From positions 1 to 64,000 of the forward strand of contig CAZODI010000012.1 of assembly GCA_964578535.1 (NCBI GenBank): a DNA stretch of 64,000 bases, read 5' to 3'. Under the pieces are notes generated by a model. That model searched no databases. It was not told the origin of the DNA and saw nothing but the letters and a program-made list of their open reading frames with translations. Source of the stretch: PHBD01 sp964578535. GTDB lineage: Bacteria > Desulfobacterota > Syntrophia > Syntrophales > PHBD01. Each line of letters opens with the position of its first letter. Within the stretch, counting starts at the first letter, position 1. Below are positions 42,547 through 54,255 of this stretch, in pieces. The position numbers and the translations under genes were made by a program.

Positions 42547-43572
42547 ATGCGCGTCGCCGTCTACTACAGAAACCGGGACGTCCGGGTCGAGGAGCGGCCC
42601 TTGCCGGCCGTCGGCCCCGGCGAGATCCTCGTCAAAGTCCTGGCCAGCGGCATCTGCGGCAGCGACGTCATGGAGTGGTACCGGCTCCGCAAGGCCCCGC
42701 TCGTCCTGGGGCATGAGATCGCCGGGACCGTCGAGGAGATCGGCCCCGGGGTGACCGGCTGGAGTCCCGGCGACCGGGTTTTCGTCTCCCACCACATCCC
42801 CTGCAACACCTGCCGCTGGTGCCTCCGGGGCTGCCACACGGCCTGCGAGACCCTCCACACCACGAACTACGATCCGGGAGGCTTCGCCGAGTATCTTCGG
42901 GTGCCCCGCCTGAACGTGGACCGGGGCGTCTTTCTCCTGCCCGAGGAAATGAGCTTCGCCGCCGGTGTGATGATCGAGCCGCTGGCCTGCGTCATCCGGG
43001 GGCAGCGCCTCGCCGGCCTCCAGCCCGGCCAGTCGGTCCTGGTCCTGGGGAGCGGCATCTCGGGCATCCTCCACATCATGCTGGCCCGGGCCCTCGGGGC
43101 GGGCCGGATCCTGGCGACGGACGTCCACAATTACCGGTGCGAGGCGGCGCTCCGTTTCGGCGCCGAGGCCGTCGCGGACGCCCGGGAGGACCTGCCGGAC
43201 TGGGTCCGCCGGCAGAACGACGGCTGCCTGGCCGACACGGTCATCGTTTGCGCCGGCGCGCCATCCGCCTTCGAACAGGCGATCCGCTGCGTTGACCGTG
43301 GAGGGGTCGTTCTCTGCTTCGCCACCACGGAACCGGATTTTCTGCTGCCTTTGCCCCTCAACGATTTCTGGCGGAACGAGATCCGGATCCTGCCCTCCTA
43401 CGGGAACAGCCCCCTGGACGCCCGGGTCGCTATCGACCTCATCCGCCTGGGACGCGTTCCCGTGGAGGAGATGATCACCCACAAACTCCCGCTCGGGGAC
43501 ATCCAGGAGGGCTTCCGCCTCGTCGCCGAGGGCGGTCCGTCCCTGAAAGTCGTCATCGAACCCCATCGCTGA
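42547..43572 (+). CDS. Zinc-dependent MDR alcohol/sorbitol dehydrogenase-like protein
   Basis: A 341-residue medium-chain dehydrogenase. Catalytic zinc ligands: CGSDVMEW and GHEIAGTVEEIGPGV (Cys, His-Glu), and the structural zinc set CNTCRWCLRGCHTACE. The Rossmann motif is VLVLGSGISGILHIMLARALG. This is the threonine/sorbitol dehydrogenase branch. Follows the aldolase gene by 56 bases; the two may act in series on a polyol or sugar phosphate. Confidence 0.87.
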   Translation: MRVAVYYRNRDVRVEERPLPAVGPGEILVKVLASGICGSDVMEWYRLRKAPLVLGHEIAGTVEEIGPGVTGWSPGDRVFVSHHIPCNTCRWCLRGCHTACETLHTTNYDPGGFAEYLRVPRLNVDRGVFLLPEEMSFAAGVMIEPLACVIRGQRLAGLQPGQSVLVLGSGISGILHIMLARALGAGRILATDVHNYRCEAALRFGAEAVADAREDLPDWVRRQNDGCLADTVIVCAGAPSAFEQAIRCVDRGGVVLCFATTEPDFLLPLPLNDFWRNEIRILPSYGNSPLDARVAIDLIRLGRVPVEEMITHKLPLGDIQEGFRLVAEGGPSLKVVIEPHR

Positions 43573-43617
43573 AAACCCGTCGCGATCGTTCCCATTGTGA
43601 AAGGAGAAGGCAGAACC

Positions 43618-44187
43618 ATGTTCAAGGACCTGGTAGTGAAAAACAGGAGTTACCGGAGATTCGACGAATCCTTCGCCATCAGCCGGGAGACGCTCCTGGG
43701 GCTGGTGGACCTGGCCCGCCAGACGGCCTCGGCGGCCAACAAGCAGCCCCTCCGGTACATCCTGTCCTCGGACCCGGAGAGAAACGCCGTCGTCTTCGGG
43801 CACCTCGCCTGGGCGGGCTACCTGCCGGACTGGCCGGGACCGGAGGCCGGGGAGCGCCCGACGGGATATGTCATCATGCTGGGAGACAGGGAAACCGCGC
43901 CGGAGGTGGCCTACGACCACGGCATCGCCGCCCAGACGATCCTCCTGGGGGCGGTGGAAAAGGGGCTGGGGGGCTGCATGATTGCCTCGGTGAGCCGGGC
44001 CGCCCTGCGGAAGGCCCTGGCCATCCCGGAGCGCTACGAGATTCTGCTCGTCATCGCCCTGGGCAGGCCCGTAGAGACCGTCGTCATGGACCCGATCGGC
44101 CCGGACGGGGACGTGAAGTACTGGCGCGATGGCAACCGCGTCCACCACGTTCCGAAGCGGCGCCTGGAGGACATCGTCCTGGGCTGA
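43618..44187 (+). CDS. Nitroreductase-family FMN oxidoreductase
   Basis: A 189-residue protein with the typical start VVKNRSYRRFDES (FMN-phosphate arginines), LARQTASAANKQPLRYIL, the MLGDR..AP..AYDHGIAAQTILLGAVEKGLGGCMIASV segment and a C-terminal VPKRRLEDIVLG. It starts with AAGGAG eleven bases upstream and ends the plus-strand group. Physiological substrate unknown. Confidence 0.88.
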   Translation: MFKDLVVKNRSYRRFDESFAISRETLLGLVDLARQTASAANKQPLRYILSSDPERNAVVFGHLAWAGYLPDWPGPEAGERPTGYVIMLGDRETAPEVAYDHGIAAQTILLGAVEKGLGGCMIASVSRAALRKALAIPERYEILLVIALGRPVETVVMDPIGPDGDVKYWRDGNRVHHVPKRRLEDIVLG

Positions 44188-44223
44188 CCCCGGGGCCGCC
44201 CGGCACGCCCGGCACACCAAGCA

Positions 44224-44262
44224 GAGGAGGAGCGGATTTCGAATCCGCTCCCCCTTCTTTTC
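44224..44262 (+). terminator. Terminator after the nitroreductase gene
   Basis: Arms GGAGCGGATT and AATCCGCTCC with a three-base loop, followed by CCCCCTTCTTTTCTT. The same sequence occurs inverted at about 44.72-44.75 kb. Confidence 0.8.
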
Positions 44263-44313
44263 TTGCTGTTCGCATCGCGGCACGGGGGCTGCCACGGGGG
44301 CTCCCGACGTCGC

Positions 44314-44373
44314 GGAGACTTTTCCATGGAGCGCATCGTCTGGCCGGAAGTCCATCCGGATGGAAAAGTCTCC
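44314..44373. repeat. Inverted repeat with 14-bp perfect arms
   Basis: Arms GGAGACTTTTCCAT (44314-44327) and ATGGAAAAGTCTCC (44360-44373) flank 32 bases with their own small GC hairpin. It lies in a 590-base gap without genes between convergent operons. Confidence 0.65.
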
Positions 44374-44483
44374 TGATCGCTCCTCTGGGAACCCCCGGTC
44401 GCGCCCCCGCGAATGCAGAGGTGAGGGCGGAAACAACCGGAATTCGCTTCTCGTGTGGACCTGTCCCCCGCGAAGGTCGGTTG

Positions 44484-44661
44484 GGGAGGGGGGCTTCCCG
44501 GAGCGCGAATAGCGGCTTTTTCGGGGCACCCTGCCGTCGCAGCGCAGCGCCCGCAAAGTCATCTGTCTGAGCACCGCCAGGTGCGAGTTATGACTTTGCA
44601 GCGGAGCGAGACGTTGCAGGGTCGAAAAAACGCTTCTGAGCGCGAGGGAAGCCCTGCTCCC
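44484..44661. repeat. Foldback element of about 178 bp
   Basis: The whole segment folds on itself. From outside in, the left arm (GGGAGG, GGGCTTCCC, GAGCGCG, TTTTTCG, ACCCTGC, GCAAAGTCAT) meets its complements in the right arm (ATGACTTTGC, GCAGGGT, CGAAAAAA, GAGCGCG region, GGGAAGCCC, CTCCC), and the tip is GCACC-GCCA-GGTGC at 44571-44584. No coding frame of note. It lies midway between two inverted copies of the local terminator. It looks like a MITE-like repeat or a structured RNA. Confidence 0.7.
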
Positions 44662-44713
44662 ACATGCCGGCCTCCCATCCGCGCCTGATTCTCTATAAAA
44701 AAGAAGAAATAAA

Positions 44714-44756
44714 GGAAGGGGGAGCGGATTCGAAATCCGCTCCTCCTTCCTTTCTT
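44714..44756 (-). terminator. Terminator after the fructose-bisphosphate aldolase gene
   Basis: On the minus strand AAGGAAGG plus GGAGCGGATT pairs with AATCCGCTCC plus CCTTCCTT around a three-base loop, followed by TATTTCTTCTTTTTT. It is the inverted copy of the terminator at about 44.24 kb. Confidence 0.85.
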
Positions 44757-44779
44757 GTTTCACGTTCGGTAGGTGCGCC

Positions 44780-46171
44780 TTAGAGTCCGGCCGGTTTCTT
44801 CATGGCGGCGTCCACGGGCTGAATGTAGCGGGCCACGAGGTGCTCCGTGTCGTGCATGTTCAGCTTGCCGAAGAAAAAGGCGAACTGGTTCTCCAGTTCC
44901 CGGCCCAGGGCGGCCAGGGTCTCCGCCGGCAGGTCCCACAATTCTCGCTTGAAAGGTCCGAATCCCTTCTTCCGGGTCTTGTAGAGGAACTGCTCCTCCG
45001 TGTCGCTTGCTTTCCTCTCCCCCGCCATTTCCGTTTTCAGGTATCCGTAGATTTTCTCCTTCATCGGGGCCGGGAAGGCCGGGCTGTCGTAAACGATGTT
45101 CTGGAACCCCGTGGCGAGGTGGATCTCCGCCGTTCCCGTGGCGGGGAAGCGGTCAAAGGCCTCGTTGGGCAGGGTGGAAGCGCCGTGCTGCACGGCCCCG
45201 GAGAGGCCCCAGCGGGCCCGGGCCTCCTCGGACAGGCGCTCCAGCGTCTCGAAATCCAGCTTCACCCGGGCCACGGTTCCATCGGGAAGGGGCACGCCGC
45301 CGTGGCTCGTTCCCGTCTGGACGCTCATCTTGCTGATCCCCTTGAGGTTCTCCCCCTGCTGTTTCAGGGTCTCCAGGAAACCCTCCATGTAGGCGTTCAG
45401 CTCCTCCACCGTGCTGTTCTTGCCGCCGACCTCGCCGATCTCGCCTCCCACGGAGATGGTGATCCCCGCCGGCTCCAGGTCGCGGATCATGGTCGTGAGC
45501 TCCGCCGCGAGGCTGTAATTCAGGTACTGCTGCTCCCGCACGGTCGGCTTGGAAAGGTCCACCAGCGTGGAGGTGTCGATGTCGATGTTGTAGAAGCCTC
45601 CTTCGATGGCCTCCCAGATCAGGTCCTTGACGCCCCGCAGCTCCTTATCGGGGTCCTTGGCATAACGGCCCGCGTTCACCTGGAAATGGTCCCCCTGGAG
45701 AAAGATGGGGCCTTTCCATCCCGTCTTGACGGCCGCCGCGAGAACGGCCGCCGTGTATTCGGCGGGGCGCTGCTTCGTGTAGTCGATCTCGGAGCGGGCG
45801 ATCTCGAAGATGACGAAACCCGCCTTTCCCTTCATGGCGGCCCGGAGGATGGCCTGGGCGGTATGGTACGTGAGGGTCCGGATATTGATGGCCGGCACGG
45901 TGAAACCGGAGACCTCCCTTCTTCCCATGGCCTCGTACAGCGGCTGGATGGAGGCGGAATAAATCCCGAGGTCCCAGCCGGCGCGCCGGATCAGCCAGCG
46001 GCAGGCCTCCCGGACACCCTCGTCGCCGCTGAAGACGGCGGAATAAACCAGGTCGTCCACGAGGCCGTCCCTCAGGGTTCGCTCGTCGAGAACCCGGACG
46101 TCCTCTTCGATCGAGAGGATTCCCTTCAAAGCGGCACGCAACGAATCCATCTGTTCAAAAAGCACGGGCAT
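44780..46171 (-). CDS. Class II fructose-bisphosphate aldolase-like protein
   Basis: A 463-residue zinc-dependent aldolase. FTVPAINIRT near residue 70, then ILQGDHFQVNAG-type metal ligand region (FLQGDHFQVNAGRY), GGFYNIDIDTSTLVDLS, VGGEIGEVGG and SVQTGTSHGGVPLPDG (phosphate/zinc binding), and GAVQHGASTLPNEAF are all in the class II order. It is about 100 residues longer than FbaA, with a C-terminal tail similar to the large class II variants. AAGGAG seven bases before the ATG at 46171 sets the start. It follows fbp in the same operon, indicating gluconeogenesis or a sugar-phosphate pathway. Confidence 0.88.
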   Translation of the reverse strand: MPVLFEQMDSLRAALKGILSIEEDVRVLDERTLRDGLVDDLVYSAVFSGDEGVREACRWLIRRAGWDLGIYSASIQPLYEAMGRREVSGFTVPAINIRTLTYHTAQAILRAAMKGKAGFVIFEIARSEIDYTKQRPAEYTAAVLAAAVKTGWKGPIFLQGDHFQVNAGRYAKDPDKELRGVKDLIWEAIEGGFYNIDIDTSTLVDLSKPTVREQQYLNYSLAAELTTMIRDLEPAGITISVGGEIGEVGGKNSTVEELNAYMEGFLETLKQQGENLKGISKMSVQTGTSHGGVPLPDGTVARVKLDFETLERLSEEARARWGLSGAVQHGASTLPNEAFDRFPATGTAEIHLATGFQNIVYDSPAFPAPMKEKIYGYLKTEMAGERKASDTEEQFLYKTRKKGFGPFKRELWDLPAETLAALGRELENQFAFFFGKLNMHDTEHLVARYIQPVDAAMKKPAGL

Positions 46172-46249
46172 GAAACATCTCCTTTCTGAGTAGCGGACAC
46201 GGGCTGCGGGAAAGATCATCCGCTTCCGGATTTTACGAGGCGCCCTCCC

Positions 46250-47194
46250 TCAGGATGCCTGCTTCAGGAACTCCGCGGCCTTCTGAATCTCGAAGGAGCT
46301 CCCGATGTAAATGGGGGAGCACTGATCCAGCTCCTCCACCGGAATCGAGAGGATGTCGCGGCGGCCGTCGGTCGCCATGCCCCCGGCCTGGGTGACGATG
46401 AAGGCCATGGGCTGCAGCTCGAACAGGAGCCGCAGTTTCCCGCGGGGATTTTTCTTCAGGGCGGGATACGTGAAGACGCCCCCCTTCTTGATGAGCACCT
46501 GGTTGATATCGGGGACGAACCCCCCACTGTACCGGAGCTTGTAGCCCTGATCCTCGAGGAACTCCACGAACCTCCGGTGCCCGTCCGTCCATTCCTTGCG
46601 CAGACCGCCCAGGCTGTAGATCGATCCCTGCTCGTTGAGACGGATGTTTTCCTGGGAAAGGACGTACTCCCCCTCCCGGTTGAGGACAAACTCATGGGTT
46701 CCCTTGCCGGCGGAATAGACCATCGTGATCAGGGGGCCGTAGGTAATGTAAAGGGCCGCTACCATGGAGCGCGCTCCCTCCGTGAGAAACGTCTCCCGGT
46801 GAATGCCGATGATCGTGCCGATGGAAAGGTTTGTATCCACCAGGGAGGATCCGTCCAGGGGATCCGCCGTGACGAAGTATTTGCCGTTTCCCTGTCCGAT
46901 CTCGACGATGGCCTCCTGCTCCTCCGAGGCATACTGGCGGACGAAACCCGAGTGGTGAAGCTGGTTTTTCAGAATCTCGTCGGCGCTCCGGTCCAGGGCG
47001 AGCTGCTCCTCCCCGTACACGTTCCGGAGCCCCGCGAGTTTGCGGTTGGATTCATGAATTTTCGCGGAGATATACTTTCCCGTCACGGCGATCTGCCAGA
47101 TGAGACGCCTCAGTTCCATCTCCACGCCGGCCATCCACATGTGGCGCCGCAGGTCCACGACGAACTTCGTATAATCCGAAATGCCCTCTCCCAT
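46250..47194 (-). CDS. fbp: Fructose-1,6-bisphosphatase, class I
   Basis: The 314-residue enzyme has the metal-binding DPLDGSSLVDTNLSIGTI motif, a YSLGGLRKEW-like region, the substrate-binding RYSGGFVPDINQVLIKKGG, and a C-terminal AFIVTQAGGMATDG. The motif FVTADPLDGSS is canonical. It removes phosphate from fructose-1,6-bisphosphate for gluconeogenesis. Its promoter is in the divergent gap with the MBL gene. Confidence 0.93.
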   Translation of the reverse strand: MGEGISDYTKFVVDLRRHMWMAGVEMELRRLIWQIAVTGKYISAKIHESNRKLAGLRNVYGEEQLALDRSADEILKNQLHHSGFVRQYASEEQEAIVEIGQGNGKYFVTADPLDGSSLVDTNLSIGTIIGIHRETFLTEGARSMVAALYITYGPLITMVYSAGKGTHEFVLNREGEYVLSQENIRLNEQGSIYSLGGLRKEWTDGHRRFVEFLEDQGYKLRYSGGFVPDINQVLIKKGGVFTYPALKKNPRGKLRLLFELQPMAFIVTQAGGMATDGRRDILSIPVEELDQCSPIYIGSSFEIQKAAEFLKQAS

Positions 47195-47229
47195 CCGATG
47201 TTCACCTCACTTCCTCTATAAGTGCCTGG

Positions 47230-47258
47230 CTTGTAGCAATGAACGCCGGTTTTGACAA
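47230..47258 (-). promoter_or_regulatory. Promoter of fbp-fba
   Basis: Minus-strand TTGTCA (47253-47258), 17 bases, TACAAG (47230-47235). It leaves a leader of about 30 bases before the fbp ATG at 47194, which has GAGGTG eight bases upstream. Confidence 0.55.
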
Positions 47259-47450
47259 GCACAATTTCCGCCTCTTGCACTCGGATCTAACCGGAATCCA
47301 TCATGATTCACCCTATGGACATCCTCCCCGCAACCATGATCGGTCCCCCTCCCGTGTAACCCCGAGGAAAGGATCGGCAGGAATATCCTGATCTTCCCTT
47401 GTCCCGAATACCGGAAAGGGAGCAAATCCGGGACCCGGCGGGATGAATTC

Positions 47451-47479
47451 TTGACAACCTCTCTGATCACGGTTATTTA
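47451..47479 (+). promoter_or_regulatory. Promoter of the MBL-fold hydrolase gene
   Basis: Perfect TTGACA (47451-47456), 17 bases, TATTTA (47474-47479). About 75 bases upstream of the ATG at 47559. Confidence 0.65.
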
Positions 47480-47558
47480 CTACCCTGTTGCATCGCAGTC
47501 CCGCAGAAACGGCGTCATTTATGAATCGCTCCCGGACAAGGGTGCGTGGAGGGAACCT

Positions 47559-48398
47559 ATGATCATCCGCTGCTGGGGGGCCCGGGGATCGATCCCCGTA
47601 TCCGGGAGCGAGTATCTCAAGTACGGCGGGGATACAACCAGTATCGAGATCCGGACGAAGAGCAACGACGTCATCCTGATCGACGCCGGCTCCGGAATCC
47701 GGCGGCTGGGCAACCAGCTCATGGCCGAAGGCGTAAACTCCTTTACCATGATCTTCACCCATGCCCACTGGGACCATCTCATGGGCTTCCCCTTCTTCAA
47801 GCCCATCTATTTCCCGAAGATCACCATCGCCATGTATGGCTGCTCCTACGCCCAGTCCTCCCTGAAGGAAATCATCTCCCGGGTCATGGAACCTCCCCAT
47901 TTTCCTGTCAATTTCGAAGACATCCGGGCGGATATCCTCTATCACGAGGCCTGCGTCGAGGAGTTCCGGATCAACTCCGTCACCATCAGTACCATCCCGA
48001 TCAGCCATCCGAACCAGGGAGAGGGGTTCAAGTTCGAAGAGGACGGAAAGACCTTTGTCTTCCTGACGGACAACGAGCTCATGTACAAGCATCCGGGCGG
48101 GTGTGATTTTCAAGACTACATGGCATTCTCCCGGGGCGCGGACCTGCTGATCCACGACGCCGAGTACACGGAGACGGAATACCTCCGCACGCGGGCCTGG
48201 GGGCACTCGGTCTACACGGACGCCCTGAATCTGGCCCTGGAGGCGGGCGTACAGCGTCTTGGCCTGTTCCACCACAACCAGGAGCGTTCCGACGACCAGG
48301 TGGATGCCATCGTGCAGGACTGCCGCCGCCTCATCAAGCGGGAAGGACGAAAAATGGACTGCTTCGCCCTCCACCAGAACATGGAAATCAAGATTTAA
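47559..48398 (+). CDS. Metallo-beta-lactamase-fold hydrolase
   Basis: A 279-residue protein with IIRCWGARGSIPVSG at the start, THAHWDHLMGFPFF (HxHxDH metal ligands), a ligand aspartate in TDNE and the histidines in LIHDAEYT and GHSVYTDAL. The N-terminal WGARGSIP box is that of the RNase Z-like / cyclic-dinucleotide phosphodiesterase type MBL proteins found in signalling loci. GGAGGGAA before the ATG at 47559 supports the start. Substrate unknown. Confidence 0.85.
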   Translation: MIIRCWGARGSIPVSGSEYLKYGGDTTSIEIRTKSNDVILIDAGSGIRRLGNQLMAEGVNSFTMIFTHAHWDHLMGFPFFKPIYFPKITIAMYGCSYAQSSLKEIISRVMEPPHFPVNFEDIRADILYHEACVEEFRINSVTISTIPISHPNQGEGFKFEEDGKTFVFLTDNELMYKHPGGCDFQDYMAFSRGADLLIHDAEYTETEYLRTRAWGHSVYTDALNLALEAGVQRLGLFHHNQERSDDQVDAIVQDCRRLIKREGRKMDCFALHQNMEIKI

Positions 48399-48484
48399 CC
48401 CGCCCCAGGCCCGCCCGCGGCGCACCCGACGACGACCGGGCATGGGGCAAAAAGCCTCTGAGAAAGGAAGGAAGGAGACCGACG

Positions 48485-48889
48485 ATGAAACGGAATGCGA
48501 GAAAAACGGCCCGCGGCCTGGTCCCGCTGGCGATATTCTGGACGATCCTGGCAGGGGTATGGCTTCTCCCCTGCGGCGTTGCCCAGGCCCATGCACCCGG
48601 CGATGTGAAGTGCAGCTACGACGCCGCATCCCAGACACTCCAGGTGACCATCACCCACTCCTCTCCGATTCCGACCTCCCACTACATCAAGAACGTGGAG
48701 ATCAGGAAAGACAAAAAGGTTATCGTCTCCCAGGACTACAAGAGCCAGCCGGAAGCACCGGCCTTTTCCTACAGCTACCGCATCCAGCTCGCTCCCGGAG
48801 ACGTTCTGGACGTGAAGGCGACCTGCAATCTCTGGGGTTCGAAAACCGTAAAATACACCGTCCCGGCGGCGAACCCGGCATCAAAATAG
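48485..48889 (+). CDS. Secreted protein resembling superoxide reductase (desulfoferrodoxin-like), active site altered
   Basis: A 134-residue protein with a signal peptide (basic start, hydrophobic core 14-30, cleavage near AQA at 33-36). The mature part resembles the superoxide reductase fold: an early His (H36), HSSPIPTSHYIKNVEI (H58, H66), a YKSQPEAPAFSYSYRI strand, and CNLWG (C114). Superoxide reductases have CNLHG here, so the fifth iron ligand, a His, is replaced by W117; the other candidate ligands are present. The protein might bind metal with altered chemistry, or the likeness may be structural only. Fold assignment is by eye. It precedes a b561-like membrane protein without a gap. 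Confidence 0.55.
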   Translation: MKRNARKTARGLVPLAIFWTILAGVWLLPCGVAQAHAPGDVKCSYDAASQTLQVTITHSSPIPTSHYIKNVEIRKDKKVIVSQDYKSQPEAPAFSYSYRIQLAPGDVLDVKATCNLWGSKTVKYTVPAANPASK

Positions 48890-49288
48890 ATGAATCCTCT
48901 CCTGATCCATGGTCTCCTCATGGGATCGGGACTCGGCCTGATGGCCGCGGCCGGCTTCATTTCCCGCTTCCTCAAGCGCAGGCGCTGGTGGCTGAAGGCG
49001 CACCGGGCGCTGGGAATCGCCGGTGCGGCCGTGCTGATTCCCGGGGCCGTCACCGCCTTTCGTCTCGTGGAGGCATCCTCCGGGGTCCATCTCGATGCGC
49101 CCCACACCTGGTTTGGAGCCGCCGCGCTCTCCCTGTCCTGGACCGCCCCGATCCTCGGCCTCCTGGCGTTCCGGATCCGCGCCCATGCCGTCCGGCTCCG
49201 CACGCTGCATCGCTGGACGGGCCGCCTCGCCCTGGCGGCGGCGTTCCTGGCCGCCCTCTCGGGCCTTCGGCTGGCGGGAGTATTCTGA
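48890..49288 (+). CDS. Cytochrome b561-like membrane protein
   Basis: A 132-residue membrane protein with four hydrophobic helices. Histidines at H7 (LLIHGLLM), H38 (LKAHRALG), H73 (LDAPHTW) and H107 (RTLHRWTG) lie near helix ends at the spacing seen in b561-type dihaem proteins, and the LHRWTGRLALAAAFLAALSG helix is typical. It begins directly after the preceding stop codon, so the two are translated together. Together they could form a small periplasmic redox pair. Electron partner unknown. Confidence 0.6.
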   Translation: MNPLLIHGLLMGSGLGLMAAAGFISRFLKRRRWWLKAHRALGIAGAAVLIPGAVTAFRLVEASSGVHLDAPHTWFGAAALSLSWTAPILGLLAFRIRAHAVRLRTLHRWTGRLALAAAFLAALSGLRLAGVF

Positions 49289-49429
49289 ATCCGACCCGGC
49301 CGCCGCACACCGGACACGAAGCAAGACCGGAACTCGACGTTTCGGGGCTCCCTCCATTCGCCGCCGTCGGGAAATCCGCACCGGCCGCCGTTGGGAATAT
49401 TCTCGTATTATTAACAAGTTATTTCCGCC

Positions 49430-49458
49430 TTGACAACCGGAGGGCTCTCCCCTATATA
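49430..49458 (+). promoter_or_regulatory. Promoter of carB-purF
   Basis: Perfect TTGACA (49430-49435), 17 bases, TATATA (49453-49458). About 120 bases of leader precede the carB ATG. The rest of the 290-base gap (49289-49578) shows no pyrimidine-type attenuator that I can recognise. Confidence 0.75.
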
Positions 49459-49578
49459 TCGCCAACCGGTTGACCGATCTCCACAGCAATCCTCCCGGAA
49501 ATCTGTACGTTATCGTCGACGGTCCATTCCGACAGAAAGCCGTCCCGCCCCCGGTGCGGCGGAAAGACAGAGGAAACC

Positions 49579-52779
<3,201 letters not shown>

Positions 52780-52808
52780 CCGGTGTCGTTCGAGGAGGCA
52801 AGAAGGTC

Positions 52809-54185
52809 ATGGGAGGCGAGATCAAAGACAACTGCGGCGTGTTCGGGATCTATTCGACCCGGCCCTGCGTCTACGACATTTACAACGGCCTCGATTTCAT
52901 CCAGCACCGCGGACAGGAATACTGCGGGATCGCCACCTATGACGGCCGGATCCACCAGGTGACCCACCACGGCAAGGTCGGCAGCTCCTTCAGTACCGAG
53001 GACCTCTCCTACCTGCACGGGAACTGGGGCATCGGCCACGTGAGCCTCTGGGAGCGCCAGCCCATGAGCTGGCAATCCAAGGTGGGAGACATCTCCCTGG
53101 CCTTCAGCGGCAACATCATCAACGCCGAGGAACTCGTCGCCGACCTCAAGCAGCAGGGACACGCCTTCTATCGCGGATACAACATTGAGGTCATTGCCAA
53201 GATCATCATGGAGTCCTCGGACATCCTGACGGGGATCAACTCCCTGGCGGAGCGGATCCGGGGGGCTTACTGCCTGGTGATCCTGGCGAAGGAAGGAATC
53301 TATGCGACCCGCGACCCATACGGGTTCCGGCCCCTGATCCTCGGCCGGGACGGGGAGCGGACCGCCGTCAGCTCCGAGTCGCGGGCCCTGCAGAACCTGG
53401 AGATGGAGATCCTCCGGGACGTCCGCCCGGGAGAGACGGTCCTCATCGACGGCCACGGATTCCGCACCGTCGCCCAGATCCCGTCGCCCCGCAAGGCGCA
53501 CTGCGCCTTCGAGTGGGCCTACACGGCCAGCATCGACTCCATCATCGACGGCCTGTACGTCCAGGAGGCCCGCAACTGCATCGGCCGGAGCCTGGCCCGC
53601 CGGGACCGCGAAGAAGGCAGCCCGCAGGCGGACCTGGTTTCGCCCGTGCCCATGTCCGGAATCGGACACGCCGTGGGCTACCACCAGGAATCCGGCATCC
53701 CCTACCAGGAGGTTTTCCTCTACAACCGGTACGCCGACCGGAGCTACACCCAGTCGACCCAGGACGCCCGGAGCCGCATGGCCAAGCGCAAACTCTCGGT
53801 GCTGCGGTACGCCGTGAAGGGAAAGCGGATCGTCATCTGCGACGACTCGATCGTCCGGGGGACGCAGATCCTTTACAAAGTGAGGGACCTGAAGGAGGCC
53901 GGGGCCGAGGAGGTCCATGTGCGGATTGCCTGCCCGCCCCTGATGTACCCTTGCGATTTCGGCATCTCCACCCGGTCGTACGACGAACTGACGGCCCGGA
54001 GCTTCTTCCGGACCGGCGATATCGAGTCGATGGACCAGTTGCGGGAACTGGAGCGGTGGGTGGCGGACCAGATCGGGGCCGATTCGGTCAAGTACAACAG
54101 TACCGAGGCCTTCGTGGCCGCCCTGGGGCTGCCCCGCGGGGACCTGTGCCTGAAATGCTTTGACGGCAGCGTTCCGATCCCCTGA
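52809..54185 (+). CDS. purF: Amidophosphoribosyltransferase
   Basis: First committed enzyme of purine synthesis. The N-terminal Ntn glutaminase domain has DNCGVFGIYS (Cys9 becomes the N-terminal nucleophile after removal of eight residues), FIQHRGQEYCGIA and the GIGHVSLWERQP region. The phosphoribosyltransferase domain has VICDDSIVRGTQIL (PRPP motif) and ends with a CLKCFDGSVPIP tail; the C-terminal CxxC (CLKC) could hold an Fe-S cluster as in the Bacillus enzyme. The start at 52809 (AGAAGG nearby) keeps the propeptide. Co-transcribed with carB, so one promoter serves purine and pyrimidine entry genes. Confidence 0.95.
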   Translation: MGGEIKDNCGVFGIYSTRPCVYDIYNGLDFIQHRGQEYCGIATYDGRIHQVTHHGKVGSSFSTEDLSYLHGNWGIGHVSLWERQPMSWQSKVGDISLAFSGNIINAEELVADLKQQGHAFYRGYNIEVIAKIIMESSDILTGINSLAERIRGAYCLVILAKEGIYATRDPYGFRPLILGRDGERTAVSSESRALQNLEMEILRDVRPGETVLIDGHGFRTVAQIPSPRKAHCAFEWAYTASIDSIIDGLYVQEARNCIGRSLARRDREEGSPQADLVSPVPMSGIGHAVGYHQESGIPYQEVFLYNRYADRSYTQSTQDARSRMAKRKLSVLRYAVKGKRIVICDDSIVRGTQILYKVRDLKEAGAEEVHVRIACPPLMYPCDFGISTRSYDELTARSFFRTGDIESMDQLRELERWVADQIGADSVKYNSTEAFVAALGLPRGDLCLKCFDGSVPIP

Positions 54186-54255
54186 GAGCCGTGGTTTCCC
54201 GGGCGGTTGCGCTCTGCAACGGCAACCCGCCTGTCACCGTCCCCCTGGAGACGCT

